NCBI GenBank assembly: GCA_029261305.1
Contig: JAJDBO010000114.1
Span: 1 to 11,117 of the forward strand
DNA length: 11,117 bases
DNA from: Nitrospirales bacterium
Lineage (GTDB): Bacteria > Nitrospirota > Nitrospiria > Nitrospirales > UBA8639
Direction of reading: 5' to 3'
Shown here: piece by piece, positions 1 to 5,563 of the stretch
Layout of the letters: every line of letters starts with the position of its first letter
How positions within the stretch are numbered: the stretch's first letter is position 1
Notes under the pieces: model-generated
What the model saw: only the letters and a program-made list of their open reading frames with translations
Told to the model about the DNA's origin: nothing
Database searches by the model: none
Translations under genes and position numbers: made by a program

Positions 1-462
1 ACCCTGAAAGACGAGTTCCGGCGCCGGTGAGCACAGCGGGAGTGACGTGGGCGTGTTGGTCTGCCCGGGTTTGGTGGGGTCTTTCCCAATGATCTGGTGG
101 AGAGTCTCTAGAAGTTCCAGCTGTTCGTCGTCATCCAACACCTGGTCTTCGAGCATCGCCATGATGCGGGCAAAGAGCACGTTGGCCGGCCAATGCTCCG
201 CAATCTCCTTATTGGCGAGCATCCATTCCTTCAAAAATTCTGCCTCGCCTTGGGTTACCACGCCGTCAGAAACCACACCCTTACAGAGGCCTAGCAATTC
301 ATCGATCTTCCGTTCATTCAGCCGAGCGGCATTCAAGGTGCGGATGACCGGCTGGTTGTGGCGATCGACAGGGGCGGCGCGTCGAGGCTTCTTAATACGG
401 TCGGGGGGTGTTGGGGGCTCGTCGTCTTTTCCTATTCCAAAAATATCTAGGATAAATTTCAT
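1..462 (-). CDS. BRCT-domain-type protein, N-terminal part (3' end beyond window)
   Basis: The frame is open from an ATG at 462 to the window edge (154 codons), so the C-terminus is missing. The start follows a strong GAGGGGG site 5 bases upstream. After a basic, proline-rich N-terminus (about residues 14-40) comes a helical acidic domain (about 46-127) containing LCKGVVSDGVV and a second EDQVLDDDEQ turn. Then a Thr/Pro linker leads to PELVFQG, where the window ends. This order matches the bacterial stand-alone proteins whose C-terminal BRCT domain resembles that of NAD-dependent DNA ligase; the BRCT domain itself lies outside the window. BRCT domains bind phosphopeptides or DNA ends; the role of these small proteins is not established. 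It is last in the visible leftward gene group, 89 bases after the 75-aa gene. Identification is by remembered family pattern. Confidence 0.75.
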   Translation of the reverse strand, partial: MKFILDIFGIGKDDEPPTPPDRIKKPRRAAPVDRHNQPVIRTLNAARLNERKIDELLGLCKGVVSDGVVTQGEAEFLKEWMLANKEIAEHWPANVLFARIMAMLEDQVLDDDEQLELLETLHQIIGKDPTKPGQTNTPTSLPLCSPAPELVFQG

Positions 463-551
463 AAAGCCCCCTCAATCTAGGCATTGCAATTAGAGACACC
501 ACTGAATCTATTCCGAGTCAAATGTCTTTCATGGGTAAAAAAAGAGAGGTG

Positions 552-779
552 TTACCACCAATCTTCCTCATCCTCTTCACTCTCCACCGGCACTAGGTTC
601 GGTTCAAAGGTCATCGGGTCCATCCCATGATTCAGCACCGCACGCATATACCATTCTACCGCAATCTGCACTAACTGCTCTTCAGTCAGGCGAGGGTATC
701 GCCGCCGGAACGAGGCTAACAGTTCCCGGCTTTGCTCTAACAAGGATGCAAGCTGAGGTTCCCAATCGTGTGGAGCCAT
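552..779 (-). CDS. Small acidic hypothetical protein, 75 aa
   Basis: I do not recognise this protein. It is helical through residues 5-50 (LASLLEQSRELLASFRRRYP, then LTEEQLVQIAVEWY) and ends in a strongly acidic tail, ESEEDEEDWW. Such a tail is common in phage proteins that bind basic partners or mimic DNA, but that is only inference. The ATG at 779 is fixed by an in-frame stop two codons upstream; the only purine-rich stretch, AGAGG, directly abuts the ATG, so the ribosome site is poor. The gene lies 21 bases after the upstream HTH gene on the same strand and is probably co-transcribed with it and with the BRCT-type gene. Confidence 0.6.
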   Translation of the reverse strand: MAPHDWEPQLASLLEQSRELLASFRRRYPRLTEEQLVQIAVEWYMRAVLNHGMDPMTFEPNLVPVESEEDEEDWW

Positions 780-800
780 CCTCTATTGTCGGCACACTGT

Positions 801-1418
801 TCATGACCTTGCTTTTGTTCCTTTTTGTCCCCCTAAATTCTTCACCGTTTTTGGCTTTTTGTAGTGGTTTCTCCCCTCAGCCGAGTGTGAATGCCCATAG
901 TCTTCTTCTATATGAGAAGCCCTGGGCATCCAATTCTCATAATCGAATCCCAATCGTTGAGTGTCTTTCAAATAGTACGCCATGGCTCGATTCCAGACCT
1001 GATCATGGTTCATTTTCACCGGACTCATTTTCGGGATCTCTTCACGCTCAAACCAGTCGATTAATGGGGGGATATCCCGATCTATTTTAATCGTGACCGT
1101 TGCGGGCTGCTCTTGCCCAGTCACTACCGAATACGCCTGCGCCCAGTCCTGCCAGGTTAGGCCTATTCCATCGAGGAGCACTTGAATTTTTTCGAGCCCA
1201 GGGCTTGGTGTTTTTATTAATTGATACCAGTCGTTTCTCTGCATTACTTCATCAGTCTCTAGGCGATTCACTGAAAATCCTGCCTTTTTTAGCAATAGCT
1301 TTAGTGCTTGCCCCCAATGAGTGACCGCCTTTTTTTGCACGGCCATTGATGTGTCTTGATCGTCGGTTTCCATAGCAGCGCAATTCTTTGCAAATGGTGT
1401 GCATTTTTCTATTGACAT
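801..1418 (-). CDS. Probable HTH regulator at divergent switch (repressor position), 205 aa
   Basis: Residues of about 30-95 look like a lambda-repressor-type helix-turn-helix unit: a helix ending LKLLLKKAGFSVNRLE, then VMQRNDWYQLIKT, then PGLEKIQVLLDGIGLTWQDW. The C-terminal half (to a basic tail KKPKTVKNLGGQKGTKARS) matches nothing I know and shows no LexA/CI-type protease signature. It is the first gene leftwards from the divergent control region, the place of a phage repressor. The start is uncertain: the ATG at 1418 sits inside the rightward promoter, and the in-frame ATGs at 1373 and 1346 also lack Shine-Dalgarno sequences. The product may be 205, 190 or 181 residues. The HTH call is from pattern and position only. 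Confidence 0.65.
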   Translation of the reverse strand: MSIEKCTPFAKNCAAMETDDQDTSMAVQKKAVTHWGQALKLLLKKAGFSVNRLETDEVMQRNDWYQLIKTPSPGLEKIQVLLDGIGLTWQDWAQAYSVVTGQEQPATVTIKIDRDIPPLIDWFEREEIPKMSPVKMNHDQVWNRAMAYYLKDTQRLGFDYENWMPRASHIEEDYGHSHSAEGRNHYKKPKTVKNLGGQKGTKARS

Positions 1419-1441
1419 ATATTTAAGACTGTAGTTAATAT
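1412..1441 (+). promoter_or_regulatory. Rightward promoter for the Cro-like gene
   Basis: A perfect -35 hexamer TTGACA (1412-1417) is followed by -10 candidates TAATAT (1436-1441, 18-base spacer) or GTTAAT (1434-1439, 16-base spacer), each matching four of six consensus bases. Transcription would begin about 1446, at or after the first ATG of the next gene (1442). The mRNA would therefore be leaderless or begin at the second ATG (1448). Confidence 0.6.
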
Positions 1442-1444
1442 ATG
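1416..1444. promoter_or_regulatory. Candidate operator: CATATATT inverted repeat over the promoter
   Basis: CATATATT (1416-1423) and AATATATG (1437-1444) are perfect 8-base inverted arms about a 13-base spacer, centred on 1430. The left arm touches the -35 box and the right arm covers the -10 region and the ATG of the Cro-like gene. A dimeric HTH protein from either flanking gene bound here would block rightward transcription. Binding is inferred from symmetry and position. Confidence 0.45.
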
Positions 1445-1675
1445 ACTATGAAGCATCGTCTTACCTATTCTTTTGATTTAGGCGCCTTTACGAAGGCCCA
1501 AAAAATGTTGCGCCTCTCTCCCCAAGAGGTCGCGCAATCCATGGGCGTGAAACCTCGAACGGTCTATTACATCAACCAAGGCAAGAGTAGCCCGCGAGTA
1601 GAAAGCTTATTGGCTTTCTGTAACGCCCACCGGCTAGACATTCACGAATTTTTACTCGAAGAAGTCGCCGCCTAA
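1442..1675 (+). CDS. Cro-like helix-turn-helix protein, 77 aa
   Basis: This is a single-domain XRE/Cro-type DNA-binding protein. Residues about 16-62 give the fold: AFTKAQKMLRLS (helix 1), PQEVAQSMGV (helix 2), KPRTVYYINQGKSSP (recognition helix and following loop), then VESLLAFCNAH (helix 4). It has no second domain, as in Cro proteins. It faces the larger HTH gene across a 23-base region with a TTGACA promoter and a palindrome, so it is likely the early anti-repressor or first gene of the lytic direction. There is no Shine-Dalgarno site; the ATG at 1442 overlaps the putative -10, so translation may be leaderless or start at the ATG at 1448, two codons further in. Confidence 0.8.
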   Translation: MTMKHRLTYSFDLGAFTKAQKMLRLSPQEVAQSMGVKPRTVYYINQGKSSPRVESLLAFCNAHRLDIHEFLLEEVAA

Positions 1676-1691
1676 CCCAAGGAGTCTCTCT

Positions 1692-1856
1692 ATGCGTTGC
1701 TTACATTGCGATGGCCACCTTGTTCTTCAGTTCCGCCAAGATCCCTGCATGTCCTACCTGACGAGACCCTTTCATTGGTGCGTCACCTGTGGGCGGCTTT
1801 TCCTGCGGGCGCAGACATGGCCCCTAGCCAACATGATGCACAGTACCGCCGCCTAA
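1692..1856 (+). CDS. Small zinc-ribbon protein, 54 aa
   Basis: A short gene 16 bases after the Cro-like gene, with a strong AAGGAG site seven bases before the ATG. It encodes 54 residues with two CxxC knuckles, CLHC (residues 3-6) and CVTC (30-33), 23 residues apart. This is the arrangement of a minimal zinc ribbon, likely binding one zinc ion. The rest (FHW before the second knuckle, GRLFLRAQTW after it) is hydrophobic and aromatic. No family is recognised. Zinc ribbons of this size in phage early regions often bind nucleic acid or host proteins; this is inference. The good ribosome site and the paired CxxC motifs make it a real gene. Confidence 0.75.
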   Translation: MRCLHCDGHLVLQFRQDPCMSYLTRPFHWCVTCGRLFLRAQTWPLANMMHSTAA

Positions 1857-1878
1857 CCACGGAGCCAGGAAAGGAATA

Positions 1879-2069
1879 GGTCTCACATGGTTTTTTGTTC
1901 TCCATCAATTTCCCCTCACGGGGAGCCCATCAGCGGAAAGCGTGGTTCCTTCTGGCATGACGCCGAACTAACCCTTGGCAGGATGCGAGTTCTTCCACGT
2001 TTCCCGTTTGGTCCTGGTGCGCGTGAGACCCGCATCACTCCAACGATGGGCCACAAGGAAAGGTCTCAC
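1879..2069. repeat. Three copies of GGTCTCAC (two direct, one inverted)
   Basis: GGTCTCAC occurs at 1879-1886 and 2062-2069 and, inverted as GTGAGACC, at 2023-2030. The inverted copy and the 2062 copy could pair as an 8-base stem around a 31-base loop just ahead of the ribbon-helix-helix gene. The two direct copies each follow a purine-rich AGGAAAGG-type site and precede an ATG (1887 and 2073), as if a short leader had been duplicated. The 1857-2072 interval otherwise holds no convincing gene. Confidence 0.5.
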
Positions 2070-2072
2070 GAT

Positions 2073-2360
2073 ATGGCCAACTCTTCACCAGCCCTCAGCC
2101 GCTCTGATTTCTTTATTGACGAACACACCGACTCCAAACTGTGCGTCGTTGTGAACATGCGCCTCACGACTGAAGAGGCGGAGGACTTGGACATACTGAG
2201 AAGCCAAACCGCCCCATGCGACGATTCCAAGAGTCGCTCGGAATATATGCGGATGGCCTTCAAAACCCATGTGAATTGGGTGAGAGCCACCATGCTTGGC
2301 TATGCAATCTTACGGCAGGCCAACCCTTTTTTTGAACTGAAAAGCTGTCAACGGTCTTAG
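2073..2360 (+). CDS. Ribbon-helix-helix-like protein, 95 aa
   Basis: After a 20-residue acidic, flexible start comes a strand-like KLCVVVNMRLT segment, then helix EEAEDLDILRSQT, a polar loop with DDSKSRSEY, and helix MRMAFKTHVNWV. This strand-helix-helix order, with an Arg-Leu-Thr entry to the first helix and Ser-Arg-Ser-Glu-Tyr opening the second, is typical of Arc/MetJ-type DNA-binding proteins. I chose the ATG at 2073, nine bases after AAGGAAAGG. An in-frame ATG at 1887 also has a purine-rich site, but the 62 extra residues have no domain character. Three copies of TGTCAACG surround its stop codon, possible binding sites for its own product. Fold assignment is by eye. Confidence 0.7.
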   Translation: MANSSPALSRSDFFIDEHTDSKLCVVVNMRLTTEEAEDLDILRSQTAPCDDSKSRSEYMRMAFKTHVNWVRATMLGYAILRQANPFFELKSCQRS

Positions 2361-2392
2361 GCGAAGCGTTGACAACCGTTGACACGATTTTT
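2346..2392 (+). terminator. Repeat-built hairpin with T-run after the RHH-like gene
   Basis: TGTCAACGGT (2346-2355) is the exact inverse of ACCGTTGACA (2375-2384), and TTTTTT follows at 2387. TGTCAACG can alternatively pair with the nearer CGTTGACA at 2367-2374. The stem, spanning the stop codon, and the T-run suit a rho-independent terminator between the RHH-like gene and the tRNA, though the loop is long. The two CGTTGACA copies lie exactly 10 bases apart, so a protein-binding site is equally possible. Confidence 0.5.
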
Positions 2393-2405
2393 TGAAAAGG
2401 CGCGT

Positions 2406-2481
2406 TGCGGGGTAGGGAAGTGGTCATCCCGTTTGGCTCATAACCAAAAGATCGGTGGTTCAAATCCACCCCCCGCAACCA
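2406..2481 (+). tRNA. tRNA with CAT anticodon (Met or lysidine-type Ile)
   Basis: A full cloverleaf folds. The acceptor is TGCGGGG/CCCCGCA. The D arm is GGGA/TCCC with an AGTGGTCA loop, and the anticodon stem is TTTGG/CCAAA around CTCATAA (anticodon CAT at 2439-2441). The variable loop is AGATC, and the T arm is GGTGG/CCACC with loop TTCAAAT. The discriminator is A, and CCA is encoded (2479-2481). CAT is carried by elongator Met, initiator Met and the Ile tRNA that is modified to read AUA; I cannot separate these by eye. The U1-A72 pair argues against a standard bacterial initiator, which has an unpaired first base. Phages often carry such tRNAs to cover codon demand. Confidence 0.93.
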
Positions 2482-2493
2482 ATATTGCTAATG

Positions 2494-2526
2494 AGATCGT
2501 CGGTTCGAATCCGGCCCCGGCTACCA
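2494..2526 (+). other. 3' tRNA fragment (attachment-site core or tRNA remnant)
   Basis: Twelve bases after the complete tRNA lies the 3' third of another. It comprises variable loop AGATC, T arm GTCGG/CCGGC around TTCGAAT, acceptor 3' strand CCCGGCT, discriminator A and CCA. The matching 5' acceptor AGCCGGG is not found upstream, so the gene is truncated. It differs from the neighbouring tRNA's 3' end at 8 of 33 positions, so it comes from a different tRNA. A 3' tRNA end is the usual core of phage att sites; decay of a second tRNA in a small array is the alternative. No integrase is in the window. Confidence 0.6.
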
Positions 2527-2539
2527 AAGGCTTTTTAAA

Positions 2540-2713
2540 ATGAAGATGACTAAATCAATTCGGCAAGCTGAGGCTGAATCTCTTTGGTTTGAATGCCCCG
2601 ACTGTTCTGGGTCTGGCCTGGCGGATGTGGGTGATGACGAACCTGAGTGCCGCTCCTGTTATGGAAATGGCGGGTGGATGGATCATAAGCCACGAACTGA
2701 TGGGGAAGCCTAA
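2540..2713 (+). CDS. DnaJ-type zinc-finger small protein, 57 aa
   Basis: A short gene starting 13 bases after the tRNA fragment; a weak AAAGG lies 9 bases before the ATG, and the ATG two codons later (2546) is an alternative. The 57-residue product has CPDCSGSG (Cys19, Cys22) and CRSCYGNGG (Cys37, Cys40). These are two CxxCxGxG repeats like the central zinc-binding region of DnaJ, here reduced to one zinc site with no J domain. Similar tiny proteins are common in phages. They may bind zinc and host chaperone or nucleic-acid partners, but function is unknown. It ends three bases before the next gene, so the two are probably co-translated. Confidence 0.75.
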   Translation: MKMTKSIRQAEAESLWFECPDCSGSGLADVGDDEPECRSCYGNGGWMDHKPRTDGEA

Positions 2714-2716
2714 TCG

Positions 2717-3190
2717 ATGCACTACGCCAAAGATACCGCCGTCCCCGTCGAACGCAGCAAGGCGGAAATTGAAACCACGCTCATTCGCTATGGGGCGTCA
2801 AAATTCATTTCTGGGTGGTCTGGCTCGCAAGCCATGATCGGGTTTGAAATGCAGGAGAAGCAAATACGGTTTGTGCTGCCACTTCCCGATCCGCAATCTG
2901 CGGAATTCACCCACTATAAACAGGGATACCGCCTAAAGTGTCGGTCAGAGACCGAAGCCCGAAAAAAATGGGAGCAAGCCTGCCGCCAACGCTGGCGAGC
3001 CATGAACCTGTGCATCAAGGCCAAACTTGAAGCGGTGGAATGTGGCATCACCAGTTTTGAAGAAGAATTCCTCCCGCACTTCGTGGTGCCGGGGAGTGGT
3101 GGAAAAACCTTTGGGGAAATCGCCATTCCTCAACTGCGGATAAGTTACCAATCGGGGAAGCCGCTTCCCCCATTACTTGGTCACGGATAA
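2717..3190 (+). CDS. Conserved phage protein of unknown function, 157 aa
   Basis: This resembles a widespread but uncharacterised phage family. Recognisable landmarks are the opening YAKDTAVPVERSKAEIE, the segment RYGASKFISGW, a central QIRFVLPLPD strand pair, an R-rich helix near residues 80-100 (EARKKWEQACRQRWRAMNL), and FEEEFLPHFVVP near the end. The long helix ending in IKAKLEAVECGI is followed by a Gly/Pro-rich tail. The start has GGGGAAG eight bases upstream, inside the end of the preceding gene. Family members usually sit near recombination or replication genes, as here; this is from memory. No catalytic motif is visible. Confidence 0.8.
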   Translation: MHYAKDTAVPVERSKAEIETTLIRYGASKFISGWSGSQAMIGFEMQEKQIRFVLPLPDPQSAEFTHYKQGYRLKCRSETEARKKWEQACRQRWRAMNLCIKAKLEAVECGITSFEEEFLPHFVVPGSGGKTFGEIAIPQLRISYQSGKPLPPLLGHG

Positions 3191-3215
3191 CCCAATCACC
3201 ATATTGGAGGTCCCC

Positions 3216-3503
3216 ATGCACAAGGCCCCATCACTCTCTCAAGAATTCCCCCTCAAACATCGTGCCCGGCACCACCGCCGAACCCCGCACTATCCCACCA
3301 AGGCGTCGGTCTGTGACTGCGGAGCCCCAGTCAAAATCTATTTCAACAGTTCTCGCAACCCCCACAGTAAGCATGTCCTGAAAGGGATTCAGGGGGTCAC
3401 CAAAAAAGACCACGACCTGTGCCACCGATGCTTTCAACTCGCCCTCGCCCGCATCGACCAAGCCCTACGAGAAATGACCACCTCACTCATTGGGGAAGCG
3501 TAA
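3216..3503 (+). CDS. Small Cys-rich protein with putative zinc site, 95 aa
   Basis: The ATG at 3216 is preceded by GGAGG at the usual distance; the frame extends upstream to an earlier possible start at 3177 but without a comparable ribosome site. After a very basic N-terminus (KHRARHHRRTPHY) come CDC (Cys33, Cys35) and, 33 residues later, CHRC (Cys69, Cys72), a plausible zinc-binding knuckle pair. Between them lie HSKHVLKGIQGVTKKDHD, whose histidines could also bind metal. The C-terminus is helical. Basic charge and a zinc site suggest nucleic-acid binding, an inference only. It is followed 11 bases later by a membrane-protein gene. Confidence 0.75.
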   Translation: MHKAPSLSQEFPLKHRARHHRRTPHYPTKASVCDCGAPVKIYFNSSRNPHSKHVLKGIQGVTKKDHDLCHRCFQLALARIDQALREMTTSLIGEA

Positions 3504-3514
3504 AAGGGGGACCT

Positions 3515-3679
3515 ATGGAATGGCTCAACACGCACGGCGATGTGATTTGGTTCTTTCTGTTGATCGGGCTCTTTCTCTACGGCCTCTCGGCCATGCCAGG
3601 GGAACGCTGGCTTCCACGCGGACGATGGGCGCGCCCGAATATTCCCAAGCCCAAAGAGTCAACGACCACATCCACTTGA
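3515..3679 (+). CDS. One-pass membrane protein, 54 aa
   Basis: The ATG at 3515 has AAAAGGGGG four bases upstream. The 54-residue product has one hydrophobic helix at about residues 9-27 (DVIWFFLLIGLFLYGL). It is followed by a basic, proline-rich tail (ERWLPRGRWARPNIPKPK) that should lie in the cytoplasm by the positive-inside rule. Nothing identifies a function. Small inner-membrane proteins in phage early regions may act in superinfection exclusion or host take-over, but position in the middle of an early operon does not settle this. Confidence 0.65.
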   Translation: MEWLNTHGDVIWFFLLIGLFLYGLSAMPGERWLPRGRWARPNIPKPKESTTTST

Positions 3680-3729
3680 ACAACATCATCCGCGCCCACT
3701 GGTTGGGGTGGTTACCGGAAGGATAGCGC

Positions 3730-3912
3730 ATGATTCTCTATGACCATGACAATGTGTGTGATGCTGACCAGCTCGTCTCCACGATGAACAGTTTAATCGC
3801 ACAAGAGCACTGCATCACGCATGTGTACCGCGTCCCCAGCGACCCAACCGGCGTCACGACTTCGGACAAAATGAAGTACCGTATTCAATCCGTCACGGCG
3901 GAGGAACGATGA
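3730..3912 (+). CDS. Small hypothetical protein, 60 aa
   Basis: The 60-residue product is unrecognised. It starts ILYDHDNVCDADQLV and has a central amphipathic helix, then HVYRVPSDPTG and a short strand KMKYRIQSV. It looks like a compact alpha/beta protein without motifs. A GGAAGGA site lies seven bases before the ATG, and its stop overlaps the next gene's start (ATGA at 3909), so the two are translationally coupled. This coupling, and the strong ribosome site, are the main evidence that it is real. Confidence 0.65.
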   Translation: MILYDHDNVCDADQLVSTMNSLIAQEHCITHVYRVPSDPTGVTTSDKMKYRIQSVTAEER

Positions 3913-4157
3913 TCGACATTCCCACTTGGTTTATGGCCCTGTTTTCCTTGTTGGTGATCGGCTGCGTGGCGGGTGTGTTTATGGGGGTCGCCTATGCCGT
4001 CAAATATCATGACATGGTCGCCACCGTAAATGAATTCCGGTGGTACATGAAAGAACTCGTGCCCCAAAAATATCATGTGCAAGGTCATAAACCGGCAGAA
4101 CCCAAATCCGCGCCCCACGAATCACACAACGCGCAACAAGTCTTTCAGCAATTATAA
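3909..4157 (+). CDS. One-pass membrane protein, 82 aa
   Basis: The ATG overlaps the preceding stop, with GGAGGAA just upstream. A hydrophobic helix fills residues 8-31 (FMALFSLLVIGCVAGVFMGV within it). The rest, about 50 residues, is polar and charged with a helix around NEFRWYMKEL and a His/Gln-rich C-terminus. No family is recognised. Phage proteins of this build include holin-like and exclusion proteins, but a single helix and an early-operon setting support neither firmly. Confidence 0.65.
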   Translation: MIDIPTWFMALFSLLVIGCVAGVFMGVAYAVKYHDMVATVNEFRWYMKELVPQKYHVQGHKPAEPKSAPHESHNAQQVFQQL

Positions 4158-4169
4158 AAAGGAGACTCT

Positions 4170-4544
4170 ATGGAACAATTCGACAAGGTCACCATCACCA
4201 ATCTTGGCAAGGGCGTCGTCCCCGAACTGTTTGAACGGGAATTGGCGAAGGTTATGAAAAATATTGCCAACCCAGACACCAAGGCCACGGCAAAGAGAAA
4301 GATTACTCTGGAAATCGCCTTCACGCCCTATGAAGATCGGAGTGGGGTGAAAGTGTCTGTTATTGGGAAATCCACCTTAGCATCGGCGCAAGCTGTGGAT
4401 GGGCGGCTCTTCCTCGCCATGAAAGATGGCAAGCTCCAAGCCTATCCGCATGACATCAATCAAGCCCGCCTCTTTGGGGAGGATGTGGCACCAGAAGGTC
4501 AAGAGCCACAACTAAAAGTCTACCCCTTAGCCAAAACATCATAA
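4170..4544 (+). CDS. Conserved phage protein of unknown function, 124 aa
   Basis: The product opens with FDKVTITNLGKGVVPELFERE and contains a strand-rich centre (KITLEIAFTPYEDRSGVKV, then SVIGKSTLAS) and a C-terminal DGRLFLAMKDGKLQAYPHD segment. I recall this pattern as a small conserved phage protein found beside DUF2303-like genes, which fits here since such a gene follows 31 bases on. No active-site motif is visible. AAAAAGGAG precedes the ATG by five bases. Confidence 0.75.
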   Translation: MEQFDKVTITNLGKGVVPELFERELAKVMKNIANPDTKATAKRKITLEIAFTPYEDRSGVKVSVIGKSTLASAQAVDGRLFLAMKDGKLQAYPHDINQARLFGEDVAPEGQEPQLKVYPLAKTS

Positions 4545-4575
4545 CAATCCTGACCGCAAACAAGGAGCCACGCCT

Positions 4576-5307
4576 ATGTCATTAGAAGCCGATGCCATCG
4601 ATAAAATTCTTCAACTTGCCGAGTCCGATTCATTCAAGATCGGTGAACGGCATTACACCTCCAAAAAAATTATACCCATAAAAGAACCGACCGTTTCACC
4701 AGTTCAGGTCCACACCCTGACTGGCCTTGCCGCTCTCTTGAGTGATAAGGCCTCTGACTTTCTCGACCATGAGTACTCGTACATGATTCACGTGGTGGAT
4801 CATCAAAAAGTGCAGGTCTTAGCCCAAGGGGTGACGGATTGGTGTGAGCGTCAAAGTGTCATCCTCGCCGAGTGCCTCCAGACCGAGGGGTTTTCCTTTA
4901 GTCGGTTTCACGCCCCCGATGAATTTATCATCAATTTCCAATCGCTCTTTGTGCCCAGCGAGGAAGCCCAAAACCTTCTCAAGATTGTCTCGAACCTCGC
5001 CGCCGAAGCCGTCGCGACCTCACAAGATAACGGGGTTTCCCAGACGGCGACCATACAAACCAGTGTGGCATCAAGGGGGACAGTGGAACTTAAGCCACGC
5101 TGGACGCTCGCCCCGTTCCGAACATTTCTCGAAATTGACCAACCCCCATCAGAATTTCTTTTCCGGCTTCAAAACACTTCCACCGGTAAACCAGGGTGCG
5201 CGCTCTTTGAAGCAGACGGGGGACGGTGGAAACTCAACGCCATCAAGGGGATTAAAACTTGGCTCGAATCCAGCATCGACAAAGAGAAATTCCCGGTGAT
5301 TGCCTAA
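4576..5307 (+). CDS. DUF2303-like phage protein, 243 aa
   Basis: The C-terminal third carries the pattern I associate with DUF2303 (YfdQ-like) phage proteins: WTLAPFRTFLEIDQPPSEFL, then FRLQN, then CALFEADGGRWKLNAIKGIKTWL near residues 205-232. The N-terminal half has a helix VHTLTGLAALLSDKA and a strand pair around YMIHVVDHQKVQVL. Length agrees with the family as I remember it. The family has no established function; its members are usually found next to recombination genes (RecT, RusA) in siphovirus early operons, as here with RusA 250 bases downstream. AAGGAG lies nine bases before the ATG. Confidence 0.7.
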   Translation: MSLEADAIDKILQLAESDSFKIGERHYTSKKIIPIKEPTVSPVQVHTLTGLAALLSDKASDFLDHEYSYMIHVVDHQKVQVLAQGVTDWCERQSVILAECLQTEGFSFSRFHAPDEFIINFQSLFVPSEEAQNLLKIVSNLAAEAVATSQDNGVSQTATIQTSVASRGTVELKPRWTLAPFRTFLEIDQPPSEFLFRLQNTSTGKPGCALFEADGGRWKLNAIKGIKTWLESSIDKEKFPVIA

Positions 5308-5356
5308 TCTTTTTTTCACGAGAGACACATCACGCTTCATCCATGACGGTTATTAA

Positions 5357-5563
5357 ATGAGCAAAGCCCTCCACGCCACGAAAACCAACCCCACGCCTCG
5401 CACGGTAGGGGAACAGGAAACTCTCCATGTCCGACATTGGACGCCAGAGGAAATCCAGGCCCACCACGACGAGATGGCCCAGGCGCGCGAGGTGGCCAAA
5501 GCCAAGACACGGCTCAAGGGTGGGGCGGGGTGCGTCTTTCCCCCAGTGAGGTATGGACGATGA
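5357..5563 (+). CDS. Small hypothetical protein coupled to RusA, 68 aa
   Basis: The 68-residue product is unrecognised. Its core is one charged helix, TPEEIQAHHDEMAQAREVAKA, between a polar N-terminus and a basic, glycine-rich end. Its stop codon overlaps the RusA start (ATGA at 5560), so translation is coupled. The ribosome site is weak. A five-codon open frame beginning at the ATG at 5343 also ends in an ATGA overlap with this start, so reinitiation from a mini-leader is possible. Confidence 0.55.
   Translation: MSKALHATKTNPTPRTVGEQETLHVRHWTPEEIQAHHDEMAQAREVAKAKTRLKGGAGCVFPPVRYGR

Noticed and set aside
47..493. Plus-strand open frame of 148 codons
   Set aside because: It lies opposite the BRCT-type gene, is Ser-rich with no domain, has no ribosome site, and the minus frame shows family sequence and a strong ribosome site.
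1697..1879. 60-codon frame overlapping the 54-aa zinc gene
   Set aside because: The other frame has a strong AAGGAG site and paired CxxC motifs; this one has neither.
1887..2072. N-terminal extension of the RHH-like gene from the ATG at 1887
   Set aside because: The 62 extra residues have no domain character, and the ATG at 2073 has an equal ribosome site right before the recognisable protein. It remains possible.
4844..5299. 151-codon frame within the DUF2303-like gene
   Set aside because: Basic, Pro/Ser-rich shadow frame without ribosome site or family pattern; the DUF2303-like frame covers it fully.
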